64,000 nt of DNA from Steinernema hermaphroditum. Lineage: Eukaryota > Nematoda > Chromadorea > Rhabditida > Steinernematidae. Shown piece after piece: positions 1 through 10,777 of the stretch. How positions within the stretch are numbered: the stretch's first letter is position 1; each line of letters starts with the position of its first letter. The translations under genes were made by a program, and so were the position numbers. The stretch lies in NCBI GenBank assembly GCA_030435675.1, contig CM059622.1:2046001-2110000 (forward strand), read 5' to 3'. The notes below the pieces were generated by a model. That model was given only the letters and a program-made list of their open reading frames with translations, was not told the DNA's origin and searched no databases.

Positions 1-383
1 ACCCTCGAGGCACTGAACGTGGTCCCGCCACGACTTTCCATCTCGGCTGATGAAGAAGGTTTGAGCGCCAGATTGGTCTTTCCTCACTCCGGTCACCTAA
101 AGTGTCTGTGGAGTCCCTCCCTATCTACCGAATTAGATACGTTTCTGTAAGCGAAACATTTCCTTTCCGCAAAATCGTAACCAAAGAAGGCGATATCGAG
201 GCGATCGAGGAACTTATGCCCACAGGCGACCAAGTCGAACGCATCGGATTCGTCGGAGTCGCCGACGACGGCGACACCGTCGGGGAATCGCTGAACGCGG
301 AGAATCCGACGATTGTCGTCGGAAGACAGAGTTGAGGAGAAGATGAAGAAGAGTCCGAACACGACCGCTCCCTTCGGAAACAT
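1..383 (-). CDS. Secreted protein, 3' end outside window
   Basis: Two exons are visible: 383..141 (81 codons) and 96..1, joined in phase 0 across a 44 bp intron with a GTATCT donor and a CACTTTAG acceptor. The product starts with a likely signal peptide (MFPKGAVVFGLFFIFSSTLS) followed by a hydrophilic region rich in Asp and Ser with scattered Cys. The reading frame stays open to the window edge, so the C-terminus is missing. Third codon positions are rich in C, like the neighbouring genes. The opposite strand also has an open frame here, but it lacks a proper start and its own intron signals. I do not recognise the family. The minus-strand start and matching intron phase make this the better reading. 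Confidence 0.6.
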
Positions 384-657
384 TTCGGCGAAGTGAGGAA
401 TGTGTCTGGCTCTTTGCTTTAAGGGAACAAAGGAGCCTTTGAGCGATGGAATGTTTGTAGTCTGAACTTTTGGAATGTCGTCGCTGACATTTGGGGACCA
501 TCATCATTCGTCGGCCGACTTCTTGGGGTCACTGGTCTTTTGAACCCGTTTCGATCCGATTTATTTTATTTACTTATTAACTGAGAGCTTAAAAAAAGAA
601 TTTTATCGAACAAATTACAATTTGAGCAATAAATAAATAATAAAACTTTTTACAAAA

Positions 658-2079
658 TCACTTCATCTCTTTCTTGATAAGCCGAAAGGCCTTACTAACG
701 GCAGTAACGCTGTTCAGCCGTCCCTCGTCGTCCATCAAGGCGCTCATCTTCTTTACGTAGCTCTGCGAATAGAGGACGCTGACATTCTTCAGCGTTCGGA
801 GCTGCTTCAGCTTTTCGAAGTAGTTGACGGTTGTGTCGAAGCTGAGTCGGCGTGTGTCTTCGTGAAGCGGCGCCAGGACGACAACGTGGACTTCGGGATG
901 GGCGGCAGCGAAGAAGCCGACAATCCACACGAAGATTTCGGCGTGCCGTTCGGCGTTGACTTCTCGGCGGCGAAGGTCCTCGGTCACCTCGACGAATACG
1001 TCTAAGGATTTTTTTCTTGGTTTGTACTGGAGCAAAACGTCCATGAGTTCGTCGAGGGATTCGGCCCGCAGATGCCGTCCGGAGGTGGGCATCTCCTGCC
1101 TGAAGGCGGCCATGTTGTAACCCCCGACGTAGACAATATCTTCAACGTCTCCTTCGATGCTTGGACACTCGGCGGAAGTGCTGTCGAAGAGCTTGTCAAC
1201 GTAGGCTGCGACTACAAGGGACACCTCCTTCGGTGGATCGCGGGGGGCACAACTGTCGACGAAGTAGCGGCTAAGTAGGCGATGACTACGCGTGGCATCG
1301 GTAAGGAGCGAGAATTCCATCCTGAACTGTGTGGCGCTAGTTGCGTAGTAATCTGCGAATTCTCCGTCCACGATGAGCTCCCCGAACTGCACTCCTTCTT
1401 CTTCTTCTTCTTCTTCTTCTTGCCCTCTAAGAGTGTCTACGTCGGGTGAGACGGATCTATTGACTTTGTGCCGGCGACGGGGCGGTGATATTACTGTAAA
1501 TGGGTGGGGATATATGGGTAGAATGAGATCTTACTTTCCACGCTAGAATCCGAATCCGAGCTAACGTACATGGTGAGGTCGATACGGCGACGTTTTGGAT
1601 CGGGCACGACGAAGGAGAGATCTGATGAGGGCGAAATGAGCGAATGCCATGGTAAGTCCTTAGGCTGTACCTTCTTCTGAATCTTCGGCGCTCTCTTCTG
1701 AACGGGGCATCTCCTCTGATTCAGACGTCCCTTCTGCTTCGAACGACTCTTCCGACTCAGACGTCTCTTCTTCTTCGAACGACTTTCCGGACAGCTCCTG
1801 GCAGCGCTGCGCATAGGAGCGCACCATTCTTTCGACGAGCTGTGTCTGCTTCGCGGCGCTCTCCTTTAGTTGACCCCGGTTTCGCGGTGTAATCTCCTCC
1901 CACATCTCCAGGAGCGCCGTCTCGTCGGAGCCCTTGTGGGCCTTGGCGACCTCAGAGACGACGCTCCGGAGCAGATCGGAACACTCGGCGGCTTTGGGGT
2001 ACGTGATGAGAAGGCGGTAGCGGTTCATCTTGACACGGAAAAGCAGGTCTTCGACGGTGGCGCGGTGGAGTGGATCCAT
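658..2079 (-). CDS. Acidic, probably nuclear protein of unknown function (443 aa)
   Basis: Three exons, 2079..1671, 1621..1535 and 1493..658, join in frame across introns of 49 and 41 bp to give 443 residues. Residues 1 to about 100 are helical and mixed-charge. Then come serine/glutamate runs (SESEE repeated), two basic clusters (PKRRR and PPRRRHK) that could be nuclear localisation signals, and a run of seven Glu coded by a GAA microsatellite (TTC repeat on the plus strand near 1395-1422). The last 240 residues look like a folded alpha/beta domain that I cannot assign. A TATAAAAG box lies 62 bp upstream of the ATG. A minus-strand AATAAA is at 560-565, about 95 bp after the stop. Acidic Ser tracts plus basic clusters suggest a chromatin or RNA-linked role, but that is inference only. 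Confidence 0.75.
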
Positions 2080-2140
2080 GGCGGGAGTGGCTTCTTGCTC
2101 GTGGTGAAGAGCGGAATGGTGAAGGAGCTGCAACGAGCGC

Positions 2141-2148
2141 CTTTTATA
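2141..2148 (-). promoter_or_regulatory. TATA box of the 658-2079 gene
   Basis: TATAAAAG reads on the minus strand, 62 bp before the chosen ATG at 2079. Its position supports that ATG over the open frame extending upstream to 2133, which begins with TTG. Confidence 0.55.
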
Positions 2149-3686
2149 GCCTTTATCTGTCTCGTTTCCAGGCGTCTATCTGTCTCGGGGTGTGTGAAAC
2201 AGACAATCCAGAATGTTCCACCTGTCTCTGTGCACTTTTATTGTCTCGTTTGAGGAATCTAAGAATTTCGTGGACATGTCTTTGAGTGGGCTATGCATCT
2301 ACTTAAGCCCTACGATAAGTCCCTTTTGGTTCAGGTCCAAACAACTCATAGAAGGCTGTGGGTGACTAGAGGAAGGAGAGTGACGGACTAGAACCACGCG
2401 CTTAACAATATATCGGGGATAGGGTTGGAAGCGATTCATTACAACGGGGAACAGTAGCATCCAGGATATAGTGAACAAGTATCACAGAGGGAAGCCTGGC
2501 GGAGATTGTTTATGATTGCCCGATCGAAAATCTAAAGTTTCATAACCATGTGTTGAGCGCCACGTGATCGATCTGTGAAAAATTTTGGCGCGCCCAGTTT
2601 TGAGCAAGGGATCTCTTGACCATTTCTACTGTCTACCAGGGAAAGGACGAAGTGCTCCATGGTAACGAGAGGGAAATAAGAGCGACTGGGTGGAATATGA
2701 AGGGATAGAGTTAAGGCCTTGCTGACGTGTCACACTCGGGAACCGTTTGCAACGTCTGTGCGCAACGATGGCGAACACGTTTCGAAAGTTGCCCCATTAA
2801 GTGCAAACATGACTGTAAGTGTAACTGTAACGGTTTATTAGTGCAGGTGCATCCTAAGGTCGGATGCGCCATGCTTGCGTCGTCGCCTTCTTGAACTCGT
2901 CTCGCTCTCTGGTTCGGTTATCCTAACCGATCTCCTTGTGGGAGATCTCCAATCGGCGTATGTCCATTTCCGTTTCATTGCTACCTCAGCGACGTCCTTC
3001 ACCTTCGTGACGCTTCGGAGCCAATTGTTGGACTTGTTGTCTATTAGACGCACTCCAGCCTTTCTGCGCTTCATAGCAAACATGACAGGGATAAGAAAAT
3101 TGGAAAAATGCACTCATTTCCATCACTGACCTTGGAAGTCTGGAAGGGATGCAGATGCGAACACGCTAACACACTTCAAGGGGATCTCCTTTGACTTACA
3201 ACTGCCTGTGTTCAATGTTCTTGAGATGTTTCTTCCGAGTGTTTGTCTCTTGCTTAGAATAGAGGCTTAACTACTCAACAGTGGGAGGACTTCCACACGA
3301 TACATCGATCCATAAAGTTAGGTCACAATAGATCAATCCAAAATATCTCACTTTGAGCGGACCAAAATAGATTCCTTAGTTTAGTTACTGTGCAGCCTTT
3401 TTGGTCGAATTTTTCATCTTTAACGGAGTGTCATGTGCACTTGAGAAGCTAAGCAGTCCTGCTGTAACCGTAGCTAAGACAGCATACCTATTAATTTTGA
3501 TGATACACTTTGCCCTTATTTGGAGTTTCAAAGAGTGAGATTGTCTTCCTACTTGGCATCATGTGTCAGACGTACAACCCGCAGTCATCTAACGCTGTAT
3601 CTAAAGCTTAAGATCGTAAGCTGTCAAATCGATAAACAACACGCGTAAAAGTCATTTATCAAAACAAACACCTCCTCACATAGAAG
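2149..3686. other. Intergenic stretch with one LINE remnant
   Basis: Apart from the reverse-transcriptase-like remnant at 2838-3113, I see no coding exon, RNA gene or clear repeat here. Confidence 0.4.
2838..3113 (-). mobile_element. Fragment of a LINE (RTE-like) retrotransposon
   Basis: A 91-codon open frame contains NNWLRSVTKVKDVAEVAMKR followed by KWTYADW and a run of Arg. This resembles the tail of many RTE/LINE polyproteins, where a '(L)R..TKV.DV.E.....KW.WAGH' motif follows the reverse transcriptase. No palm domain, no YADD motif and no 3' repeat are seen, so this is a short relic. The start codon shown is arbitrary. The call rests on motif resemblance only. Confidence 0.45.
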
Positions 3687-4432
3687 TTACATGACCACAA
3701 AGTGAGTCTTCTTAGCCTTGAACTTCTTCCTGTAGGCCACCTGAGCCTTTAGCTCCTTTTCCTTCCTGACTACGTGATGCTCGAGAGCTGTAAGCAGTTC
3801 GACGAAAGCGGCCTTCTTTGCCATGCGGACGTCTGCGTCTTCCGCAGTCTGCGCAGGCGGTTCCTCGCCTTTCTGACGACGCTAAGAGCCTTTGCAGTTT
3901 CGCGCTCCTTCTCTAGCAGAAAATTTTCCGAATTTGGGTGCTGATCGGCCGCCAGCGACAAGTTCGCCATCTCAGCGGCGATGTCCAGCTCGTCGCTATC
4001 GGTCTTCAGTGTCATCGCTGCCAGCTTCTTGGCCATCTTGGAATTATCCCCTTCGACGAGGCGGGCGTAGGACTCCAGCCTCTTCAAGTCGCCTTTCAAC
4101 TGGTCGTTCTCTTTTTGGAGTGCCTCATTCTGGAGGGCTGCGGCTCCGGAGACATAGGCGCTGGAGACGGCGTTGAAGTAGTTGCCGACGAGTTCGTAAT
4201 CACAGCCTCTCCCGAGGGATGTCTTCGCGAATTCGACGGCCTCTTCGAAGAGCTTCAGGGTTGCAGGGTCCTCCAGAAGGTCGGCACCTCTTCGACGGAG
4301 ATCGTCGAGGAAGACGTTCCCGTCGACGAGTGGCTTGGGGAGCGGGACCAAGTACTTGAAGAGGGCATCCACTTGAGTGGGTAGCGAATGCGAAAGGAGC
4401 CCGTAGAGCAGATCTTCGATCGGTTCTGCCAT
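3687..4432 (-). CDS. Coiled-coil protein, paralogue of 15043-16008, with a frame break
   Basis: From the ATG at 4432, about 90 residues match the gene at 15043 closely: LLYGLLS, TQ.DAL.KY, DGN.F..DL..RG and an LFE..V.FAK..LG stretch. A coiled coil follows (QNEALQKENDQLKGDLKRLE). The frame then runs to a stop at 3770. A different frame carries a continuation, KKAAFVELL onwards, ending in THFVVM at 3687. The 15043 protein also ends in HFVVM, so this second frame is the true C-terminus. No convincing donor/acceptor pair links the frames (the second frame opens only after a TAG near 3887), so a one-base indel, an unusual intron or pseudogenisation is possible. Intact length would be about 245 aa. 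The function is unknown. Confidence 0.6.
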
Positions 4433-5008
4433 CGTCGACGAATCGTGAATTGGGTGGGAAGTCGGCGATATTCATAGGATTTCAGAATCGAAAGCAATGT
4501 GTTGGCGAGCATTGGAAATGTGTTAACGAAGTGTAGATGCGATGCAGATGGGTGGAAGGCAAATAGACCCCACCGTAATCGCACGGAAATGATGATAACC
4601 CATAGGGAAAAAGCTTTGGAAGGGCTCTTCAGCTGAACTTTTGATGGTGCTGTCATTCGACCAGAAACACAACTCGGTCGCCTTGTACTATAAGTATAGA
4701 GTCTTAAGTAAGTCTTAACATGCTCTATCCACTCTCCTTTTCTGCTCCTCCCGCTTTCCCGCGGCCTTAGTGGGCACTTCCTCTCAAACGATTTCGAGGA
4801 CGCTTTCTTCAAAATGGTGAGTTTTTAATGGGCTTTTGCTTAGAATGGTCATTCTCGTGATTTAGATCAATAAACGATCAGTCGTGTCAATCAGATGAGA
4901 GAACCCCGAAACAAATCCTCCCCCAACTACAAAATCCATCCTCACACTCGAAATGCCAACATTCCAGGCAAAAAGGAAAGACGAGCACGAGCAGTTTCCA
5001 CGGGTCCC
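4433..5008. other. Intergenic stretch
   Basis: I see no gene, tRNA or repeat. Open frames here lack start context and splice partners. Confidence 0.35.
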
Positions 5009-5720
5009 ACCCAGCTCATCCCAGCGTCAACTCATCCCAGACAACTCATCCCAGACAGCTCATCCCAGTCAGCTCATCCCAGACAGCTCATCCCAGACAG
5101 CTCATCCCAGACAACCCATCCCAGACAACTCATCCCGGGATAACTCATCCCAGACAGCTCATCCCAGACAACTTATCCCCACGACAACCCATCCCGGGAC
5201 ATCTCATCCCCTCCCCACTCATCCCCCGAACGTGCGATGAATATGAACTGTCTACGTCTGTCTACGTCCCGGCGCGATGTTTGCAGACGACCGTATCGCG
5301 TGGGCTGCCCGCTGCCGCGCTGTCAGACGTTTTAGACTAGTATTGTCACTTGTCATATTTGTTGCGTTGTTATGGTGTTACATGTTTGTTTTGAATATAA
5401 AGTTCAATTCTTTAGACTGTTTCGACATGGATAAAGAGATGCAACGACAACTACAATCGCTTCATAAAAAGGTGTGTCTCACGTTCGGGGGATGAGTGGG
5501 GAGGGGATGAGATGTCCCGGGATGGGTTGTCGTGGGGATGAGTTGTCTGGGATGAGCTGTCTGGGATGAGTTATCCCGGGATGAGTTGTCTGGGATGGGT
5601 TGTCTGGGATGAGCTGTCTGGGATGAGCTGTCTGGGATGAGTTGGCTGGGATGAGTTGTCTGGGATGAGTTGTCTGGGATGAGTTGACGCTGGGATGAGT
5701 TGTCGGGGATGAGCTGCGGT
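5009..5720. repeat. Fold-back repeat built from CTCATCCCAGACA-type units
   Basis: The left arm (about 5009-5236) is an array of short units around CTCATCCCAGACA. The right arm (about 5478-5715) is its near-exact reverse complement, including irregular units such as the CCCACGACAACCCATCCCGG part. The arms flank a loop of about 240 bp. That loop holds a 65-codon open frame (from 5277, plus strand) with one hydrophobic segment, whose status is unknown. The structure would form a long hairpin. Confidence 0.85.
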
Positions 5721-5739
5721 GACACCAGTTTCCACATCC

Positions 5740-6280
5740 TTCGGGATGATATGCAACCTCATCCACGATATCGGTGTCTCTTTGTCCGGTAGAAAGGACG
5801 AGAGACGGCGCGTGGTCCGCTACCACGCGCCACCCAACCTGGGGCCTTTCCAGTCACCACCACCACTCCCAAGGAGACGATGAATGCGCCTGAGGCCGCC
5901 ACTGAGGCAGGCGCATTCATTGTGTCTTTGGGTGTGGTGGTGGTAAGCGGAGAGGTCCCAGGTTGGGCCTTGAGAACCATCATCTCCACAACGTTAGGAA
6001 TGATTTGCAACCTTGTACACGGTAACTTCTTCGCCGCGAGAAGGGATGAGAGACTGCGCGTGGTCCGCTACCACCAATTCGCGCCGTGTTCTATCTGGGC
6101 GCATTCATCGTCTCCTCGGGAGTGGTCGTGGTGACTGGAACGGCCCCAGGTTGGGCCCTGGGAACCATAGTTTTCACATCCTTCGGGATGATATGCAACC
6201 TGATCCATGACAATGGTGTTTTTTACCCCTAGAAGGGATGAGAGGCGGCGCGAACGGGTGGTCCGCTACCACCCTCTCGT
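5740..6280. repeat. Degenerate long-unit tandem repeat
   Basis: Three related copies of a unit starting near CACATCCTTCGGGATGATAT are found at about 5742, 5980 and 6174. Each continues with TGCAACCT and, about 60 bp on, a GGGATGAGAG...GTGGTCCGCTACCAC segment. The copies are separated by GGTCCCAGGTTGGGCC-type sequence, some of it inverted. It adjoins the fold-back array and is probably part of the same unstable repeat block. Confidence 0.65.
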
Positions 6281-8005
6281 CCCTCCTGGCAGCAAAGAAG
6301 ATACCGTTGTCATTTACTAGGGTCCATGTCATCCCGAACGATGCCGAGAGGATCGTTCGAAAAGCCCAACCGTGGCAGCCGTGACTCACATCACCCGCTG
6401 ATATTTCCTGGCCGCCAGGATGCCTGCGATATCCTATGTTGTCGCAGTAATCATTGTTGCCGATGTGCCGATGGTGATCGACAGCTCCCAGCCTGGAGTG
6501 CCCCCTCGTTCTACCTGGCGCACCGCTCCCCTATGAGGATGGTGCAAAGCCGGGTGGTGTAAGCCACCGCACTGTCATAGGGAGGGGATACGACGCCGAT
6601 GTCAGAAGAAGAATCTCCAACTTTTTATCCACTTGGAGTGTCTCTAAAAATCGGAATATGGCTCATGGCTCTTCAAGCTCCAGATCCCCTTTTTCTGTTG
6701 ACAACCTTTTCTTCATGTATTGTCACCTCTACTTGCCACCACAATAAAGTACTGTATCTTATCGGATAGTATTGCGATCTAAAATAGGATTTTCAACTGT
6801 GAGCGGCATTCCGCCTCGCATTCGCCTCCAGATGTGAACGCTCTGACTCCCGGAAGGATTGGCACGCCAGAGAGTCGTATGGTCCACCACAGAAGCCAAG
6901 GATAGTACTTTGAACTCTGAATGTGCCTCCATGGACTCTGAATGTGCCTCCATGGACTCTGAATGTGCCTCCGTCTCGTCGAACTGCATGAAGAACTAGC
7001 GTCTACGAACGTCGATGGCATCGCTTTGAGCTGTGATCATCCAACTCCGCCGCGTCTCCAACCAGATGTCACTTTTAGACTTCCAGTTTGGCAGTCAAAT
7101 AGTAATTTTGTTCCCTAGTTGATCATTTTATCGTGAAAAGCATCAATGTTCTTCTGATCGTTCACTGATGCATTGGCGGACAGAAGCATGAACTTAGCTC
7201 GCTTTTTTCGCGGTGTGAATCTGGCATAATAATCAAAAGAGAGAGGCCGAAGGCACTCAGGCACTCACTCGTGTCGCGGTGGCGAGCGGTCGGTCCCTCC
7301 GGTCGCTCTCTGAGTGTCTGGTTGGCCAGATGGCAAACCCCGTGGCAGCTGTGAGTATTCCGGCTTCCAGAGGGAATTGGGACACCCGGAAGCCGTAGTC
7401 CCACCACCGTTGGCAACAAGATGTCCGACGCCAGGAAACCGAAGCCCGACACTGTGTGAGATGTGATCCCGAAGATCGCCGACGCTCTGAGGGCCAGCGA
7501 AGACGCAACTCCCGGACCATGGACCATCAGACTCGAGCCAAGAAGCGAGCGCTGTGCTGAAAACGATGTTCCGCTGCCGCATTGGAAGATTTGCCGATTC
7601 CCAGATGCCCCGTGAAGTGCGCCGTCTACGACCGCGTCGACATCAATGCCACGCCAGGGATGAAGCCGGCTGCAAAGTGATGTCCTATGTCTGTCTATTG
7701 TCGGTGTCGCGCAAGGCGTAATGCCTTTGATTCGCGAAATAAAGTCGTGAAAGTCGAGAGGCCGAAGTGAGCATCATTGTCATTCTTGCACGCGACTTAA
7801 CGTTAGGTATAGTTCTTTTACTGTTTAGGCTTATGCCTAGTGATTTGAGATTTCGCGCTCAAAAAAAGCGCGATAAGTTCATGCTTCCGCTGCTGACGAT
7901 CACACCACGAGAAGTGCCTGTCGAGAATGTCTTCGTACAATGGAGGAGATGGATTGGCTAAGGCAAATGAGATAGGAAAGTCTATTTCAAAAATACAAAA
8001 AATTA
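6281..8005. other. Repeat-flanked intergenic region
   Basis: I see no supported gene. The stretch contains the 21 bp tandem repeat at 6914-6972 and, from about 7920, the left part of a block duplicated around the Harbinger element at 11.7-14.9 kb. Confidence 0.35.
6914..6972. repeat. 21 bp tandem repeat, 2.8 copies
   Basis: The unit ACTCTGAATGTGCCTCCATGG starts at 6914, 6935 and 6956 with no mismatch until the third copy ends. Confidence 0.85.
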
Positions 8006-8132
8006 CTCCCCGGCCGGGAATCGAACCCGGGTCTCGCACGTGACAGGCGCGGATACTCACCACTATACTACCGAGGATACATCCGCTATGACATCCTCGT
8101 TGGTCCTGAGCGGAGTTGTCGGGCCTGAACAA
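7936..8132. repeat. Block duplicated at 11736-11748 plus 14746-14933
   Basis: The sequence from GGAGATGGATTGGCTAAGGC through the tRNA-Asp to GTCGGGCCTG is nearly identical to the sequence that flanks the PIF/Harbinger element. Here it is uninterrupted, with a single TAA at the insertion point, so it is the paralogous empty site. Weaker similarity extends left to about 7920. Confidence 0.85.
8006..8077 (-). tRNA. tRNA-Asp (GUC), copy 1
   Basis: A 72 nt gene with a full seven-pair acceptor stem (TCCTCGG with CCGGGGA, one T-G pair), anticodon loop CTGTCAC with anticodon GTC, and a GGTTCGATTCC B box. A T run follows the 3' end as a Pol III terminator. It is identical in sequence to the other four copies in the window. 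Confidence 0.95.
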
Positions 8133-8698
8133 CTACTAATACCCCTCACGAGCCGATTCCCACAAACGACTTTTGCGTGTCCATTCGAGACAGTAGACGT
8201 CTACATCATGACACACGCACGCGTACACACCGACCCCTTCCCAGCCATTTAGTGGCAGCTCTGACGGAAAGTGTGTCGGCGATTGATTTGTAGTCTGTTA
8301 TCACGGCAGAGGGGCGCGCACTCGATCGATCGCGGGCGCCGATCGCGTCGTCGGCGGCTTCTCTCAATCCTCTGTGCGTCTTTGGAATCCGCGCGGTGGT
8401 ACAATCAAAAGTAGCCGTTTCAGCCTCGACCCTGGTCCCTGGGGACAAGGCCAAATCGCCATCATGGAACCGTCAAATCCTGGCGTCATCTTCTGCTCCC
8501 CACGACAAGGCAAGTCGGAGAGAAAGCACTTTAGAAAAGAGATCTTTCCGAATATTTGGTCTCAGCTCGTGACATGAAGGACCAGGTCCTCTTTCGAGTT
8601 GTGATCCGACACGGAGTGGACACAGTCTCGGAGACGCTTAGGTCACGCGCCCCCCTCCCCCGTCCGTCAGTTCCTAACTGCGACTTTCTCGTGCAGGC

Positions 8699-10754
8699 AT
8701 GCCCCCCTCCGACTGCTCCTCGCCTTCGTCTTCTAAACAGCTCTGCAGCGTTTGTGAGAGTCCACAGTCAGCGAGTCCTCATTTCGGTACCGTATCCTGC
8801 CTCGCGTGCGCCGCCTTCTTCAGGTACTGTCCTCTGGTTAGGGTTGTTTCGAAAAGACCGCTTCAGACGTACCGTATCGCTCAACATCATCTTCCAATGC
8901 AAAGGCAAGGAAAAGGGAAAGTGTCGAATCTTCCACGGTAGACACCTCGGAGACCTCTTCCTTTAACCTTGAAGAAGGGACCTTTAGAGCTGCGGATGAT
9001 CTGCCGCGCCTGTCGGTACGACAAATGCATCAGGGCAGGAATGCAGCGGTCCTGTAAGTCTCCATCGAGCATACTGTAGGCAGTCAGTCAGCGCTTTAGG
9101 TGTGCAGAAGCGGCGTGACATGGAGAACACGATGCGGAAGAGAAGTGCCGCGCGGTCGGCGGCTTCTTCACTGCACCAGGAGGTTTCCTCCAACACCTCG
9201 AGCGAAGACTCCGCCGAGTACGGTAGCTACACGAATCCCGATCCCTTCTCTCGCGACCCCTTCTCTCCCTTCTCCGACCAGAAGGTATACGGTAGCTGCC
9301 TTCACCACCGATTTTCTCTTCTAGTGCCCTGCCGTCCCCTCCGCGTCTCTTTCGTCGATACCGTTTCCAGAGGCGCCGCGGCCGTCGAGGCTCCTCGACT
9401 TCTACGTGCAGCAAGAGCAGAGAACGATGGACCGGCGGAGGGTGATGTTCGGCCACGAGGACATTGGGAGTCTTGTCGACGACAACGGCGGCATCGTGAG
9501 TCCCGGGTGCGCTCCCCCGTCTCTACCAGCAGTTGCAGCCTTTCAAGAAGGAGCGCCTAGTGCCCTACACGGTGAAGTCTTACCACACAAATCTCCGCTT
9601 CGACCATCTTCTCACCCTCGAGTTCCTGAAGGCCCTCCCGGGGTTCGCCGACCTGTGCAAGACGGATAAACTCTCCCTCTACCGCTATTGGCTCCTCGGT
9701 TTCGGAGCAATCGACGCCGCTTACATAACCTCGATGATGGGGGTGGTCGACCAGGGAATCATGGTGCTTACCAATGGAACTTTCCTCAGGTGACTATTCC
9801 AAGGCTCCACCTTCTTCTATCTGTGTTCCACTGCAGCACTAAAGACACTTCCACGGGATACGACGGCGAAGAAGGCATCTCGGCCGAGGAAAAGCAGAAG
9901 TGAGTCCACGACGCTCGCGCCTCCTCAGAAAACACCTTTCAGACTCTTCTGGCCGATGTACTCCCACCTGAACAACGGCCTTATCCAGCCGATGGACCGT
10001 CTCCAGTTGGACCAGGTGGAGTACACGGCGATGAAGGCACTTTCACTTTGGCAGGCCGTCTATTTCGAACTGACGCCCGATGGGAAAAACCTCGCCAAGG
10101 AGCACCAGAGGGCGATCATCAAGGACTTCCACGACTACTACAAAGATCGCGAAGACGACTCCGATGGCTCCGAAGTCCGCATGGGAACCATCATTCTTTT
10201 CATTGGATCCCTCTTTGTAAGCGGCATTCTCCCAAAGCTCACACCTACAGAGTGTGCCAAAAGTGAATTTCATAGGTTGGTCGCATTTAGACAAAATACA
10301 ACCAGTCGATCCCTTCCCGACGTCTAAAATGAAATCTCAGAAGTCTCGCACTCTTTTTTTTGCCTCACAAAATACCTTTTTGAGACAGTCTGGAAAGTGC
10401 ACGTGAATCGGCAAAATGAGAATGAGAACCACTGTCTCCAAATTCACGTCTTTTGGCACATCCTGTATTCTAATCCAAAAACTATCCGACACTATTCGCA
10501 ACGTGTACCTGATGCGATTTCGCTCTCGATTTAGAGGAACACGCTTGGCGGTACAGAACTTGCGGATAAACATTCGCCAGACCCACATTACGACAAGTGT
10601 CGAAGAGTTTTATACATAAGCATTATACATTTATATAAATGTTGTATGCATTTAGGATACATTCAAGACCGTAATTGAAAAATACCGTACCATTGAAGTG
10701 TTCCAGCTGGGAGTTGAATTGGATGTCTTCAGCAGGCAACTCCTTTGTTTGTGA
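8699..10754 (+). CDS. Nuclear hormone receptor, nematode supplementary type (437 aa)
   Basis: Nine exons join in phase: 8699-8823, 8867-8937, 8988-9053, 9100-9284, 9325-9495, 9530-9789, 9837-9899, 9943-10216 and 10656-10754. Residues 16-43 hold the first zinc module (CSVC, then HFGTVSCLACAAFFR). The second module spans QCKG to CRACRYDKCIRAGMQ, ending near residue 86. A Ser-rich hinge leads to a ligand-binding domain from about residue 206 to the end. The last exon reads EVFQLGVELDVFSRQLL, typical of the final helices of these receptors. The ATG is two bases after a GTGCAG acceptor. The last intron is 439 bp and carries an inverted-repeat element. The protein should act as a DNA-binding, possibly ligand-controlled transcription factor; the ligand cannot be told. 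Confidence 0.88.
10248..10465. mobile_element. 218 bp MITE in the last intron of the nuclear receptor
   Basis: The ends are CAGAGTGTGCCAAAAGTGAA and the reverse complement of CAGGATGTGCCAAAAGACGT, flanked by TA on both sides. The TA target site and CAG-starting ends point to a Tc1/mariner-mobilised element. There is no coding capacity. Confidence 0.7.
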
Positions 10755-10777
10755 TCACATCTTGTGTAGCGCTATTA

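Noticed and set aside
102..335. Plus-strand open frame at the left edge
   Set aside because: It starts with GTG and has no splice partner. The minus strand has a true ATG, a signal peptide and a matching intron over the same bases.
4255..4812. 185-codon minus-strand frame
   Set aside because: It overlaps the start of the coiled-coil gene in another frame and shows no motif.
6759..7021. Repetitive HSES(M)EAHSE-type frame on the minus strand
   Set aside because: It is a translation of the 21 bp tandem repeat, open in more than one frame, with no gene context.
8556..8966. 136-codon plus-strand frame over the first receptor exons
   Set aside because: It reads through the first intron of the nuclear receptor in a different frame. 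Only the TTC TCG TGC AGG C ATG start gives the zinc module.
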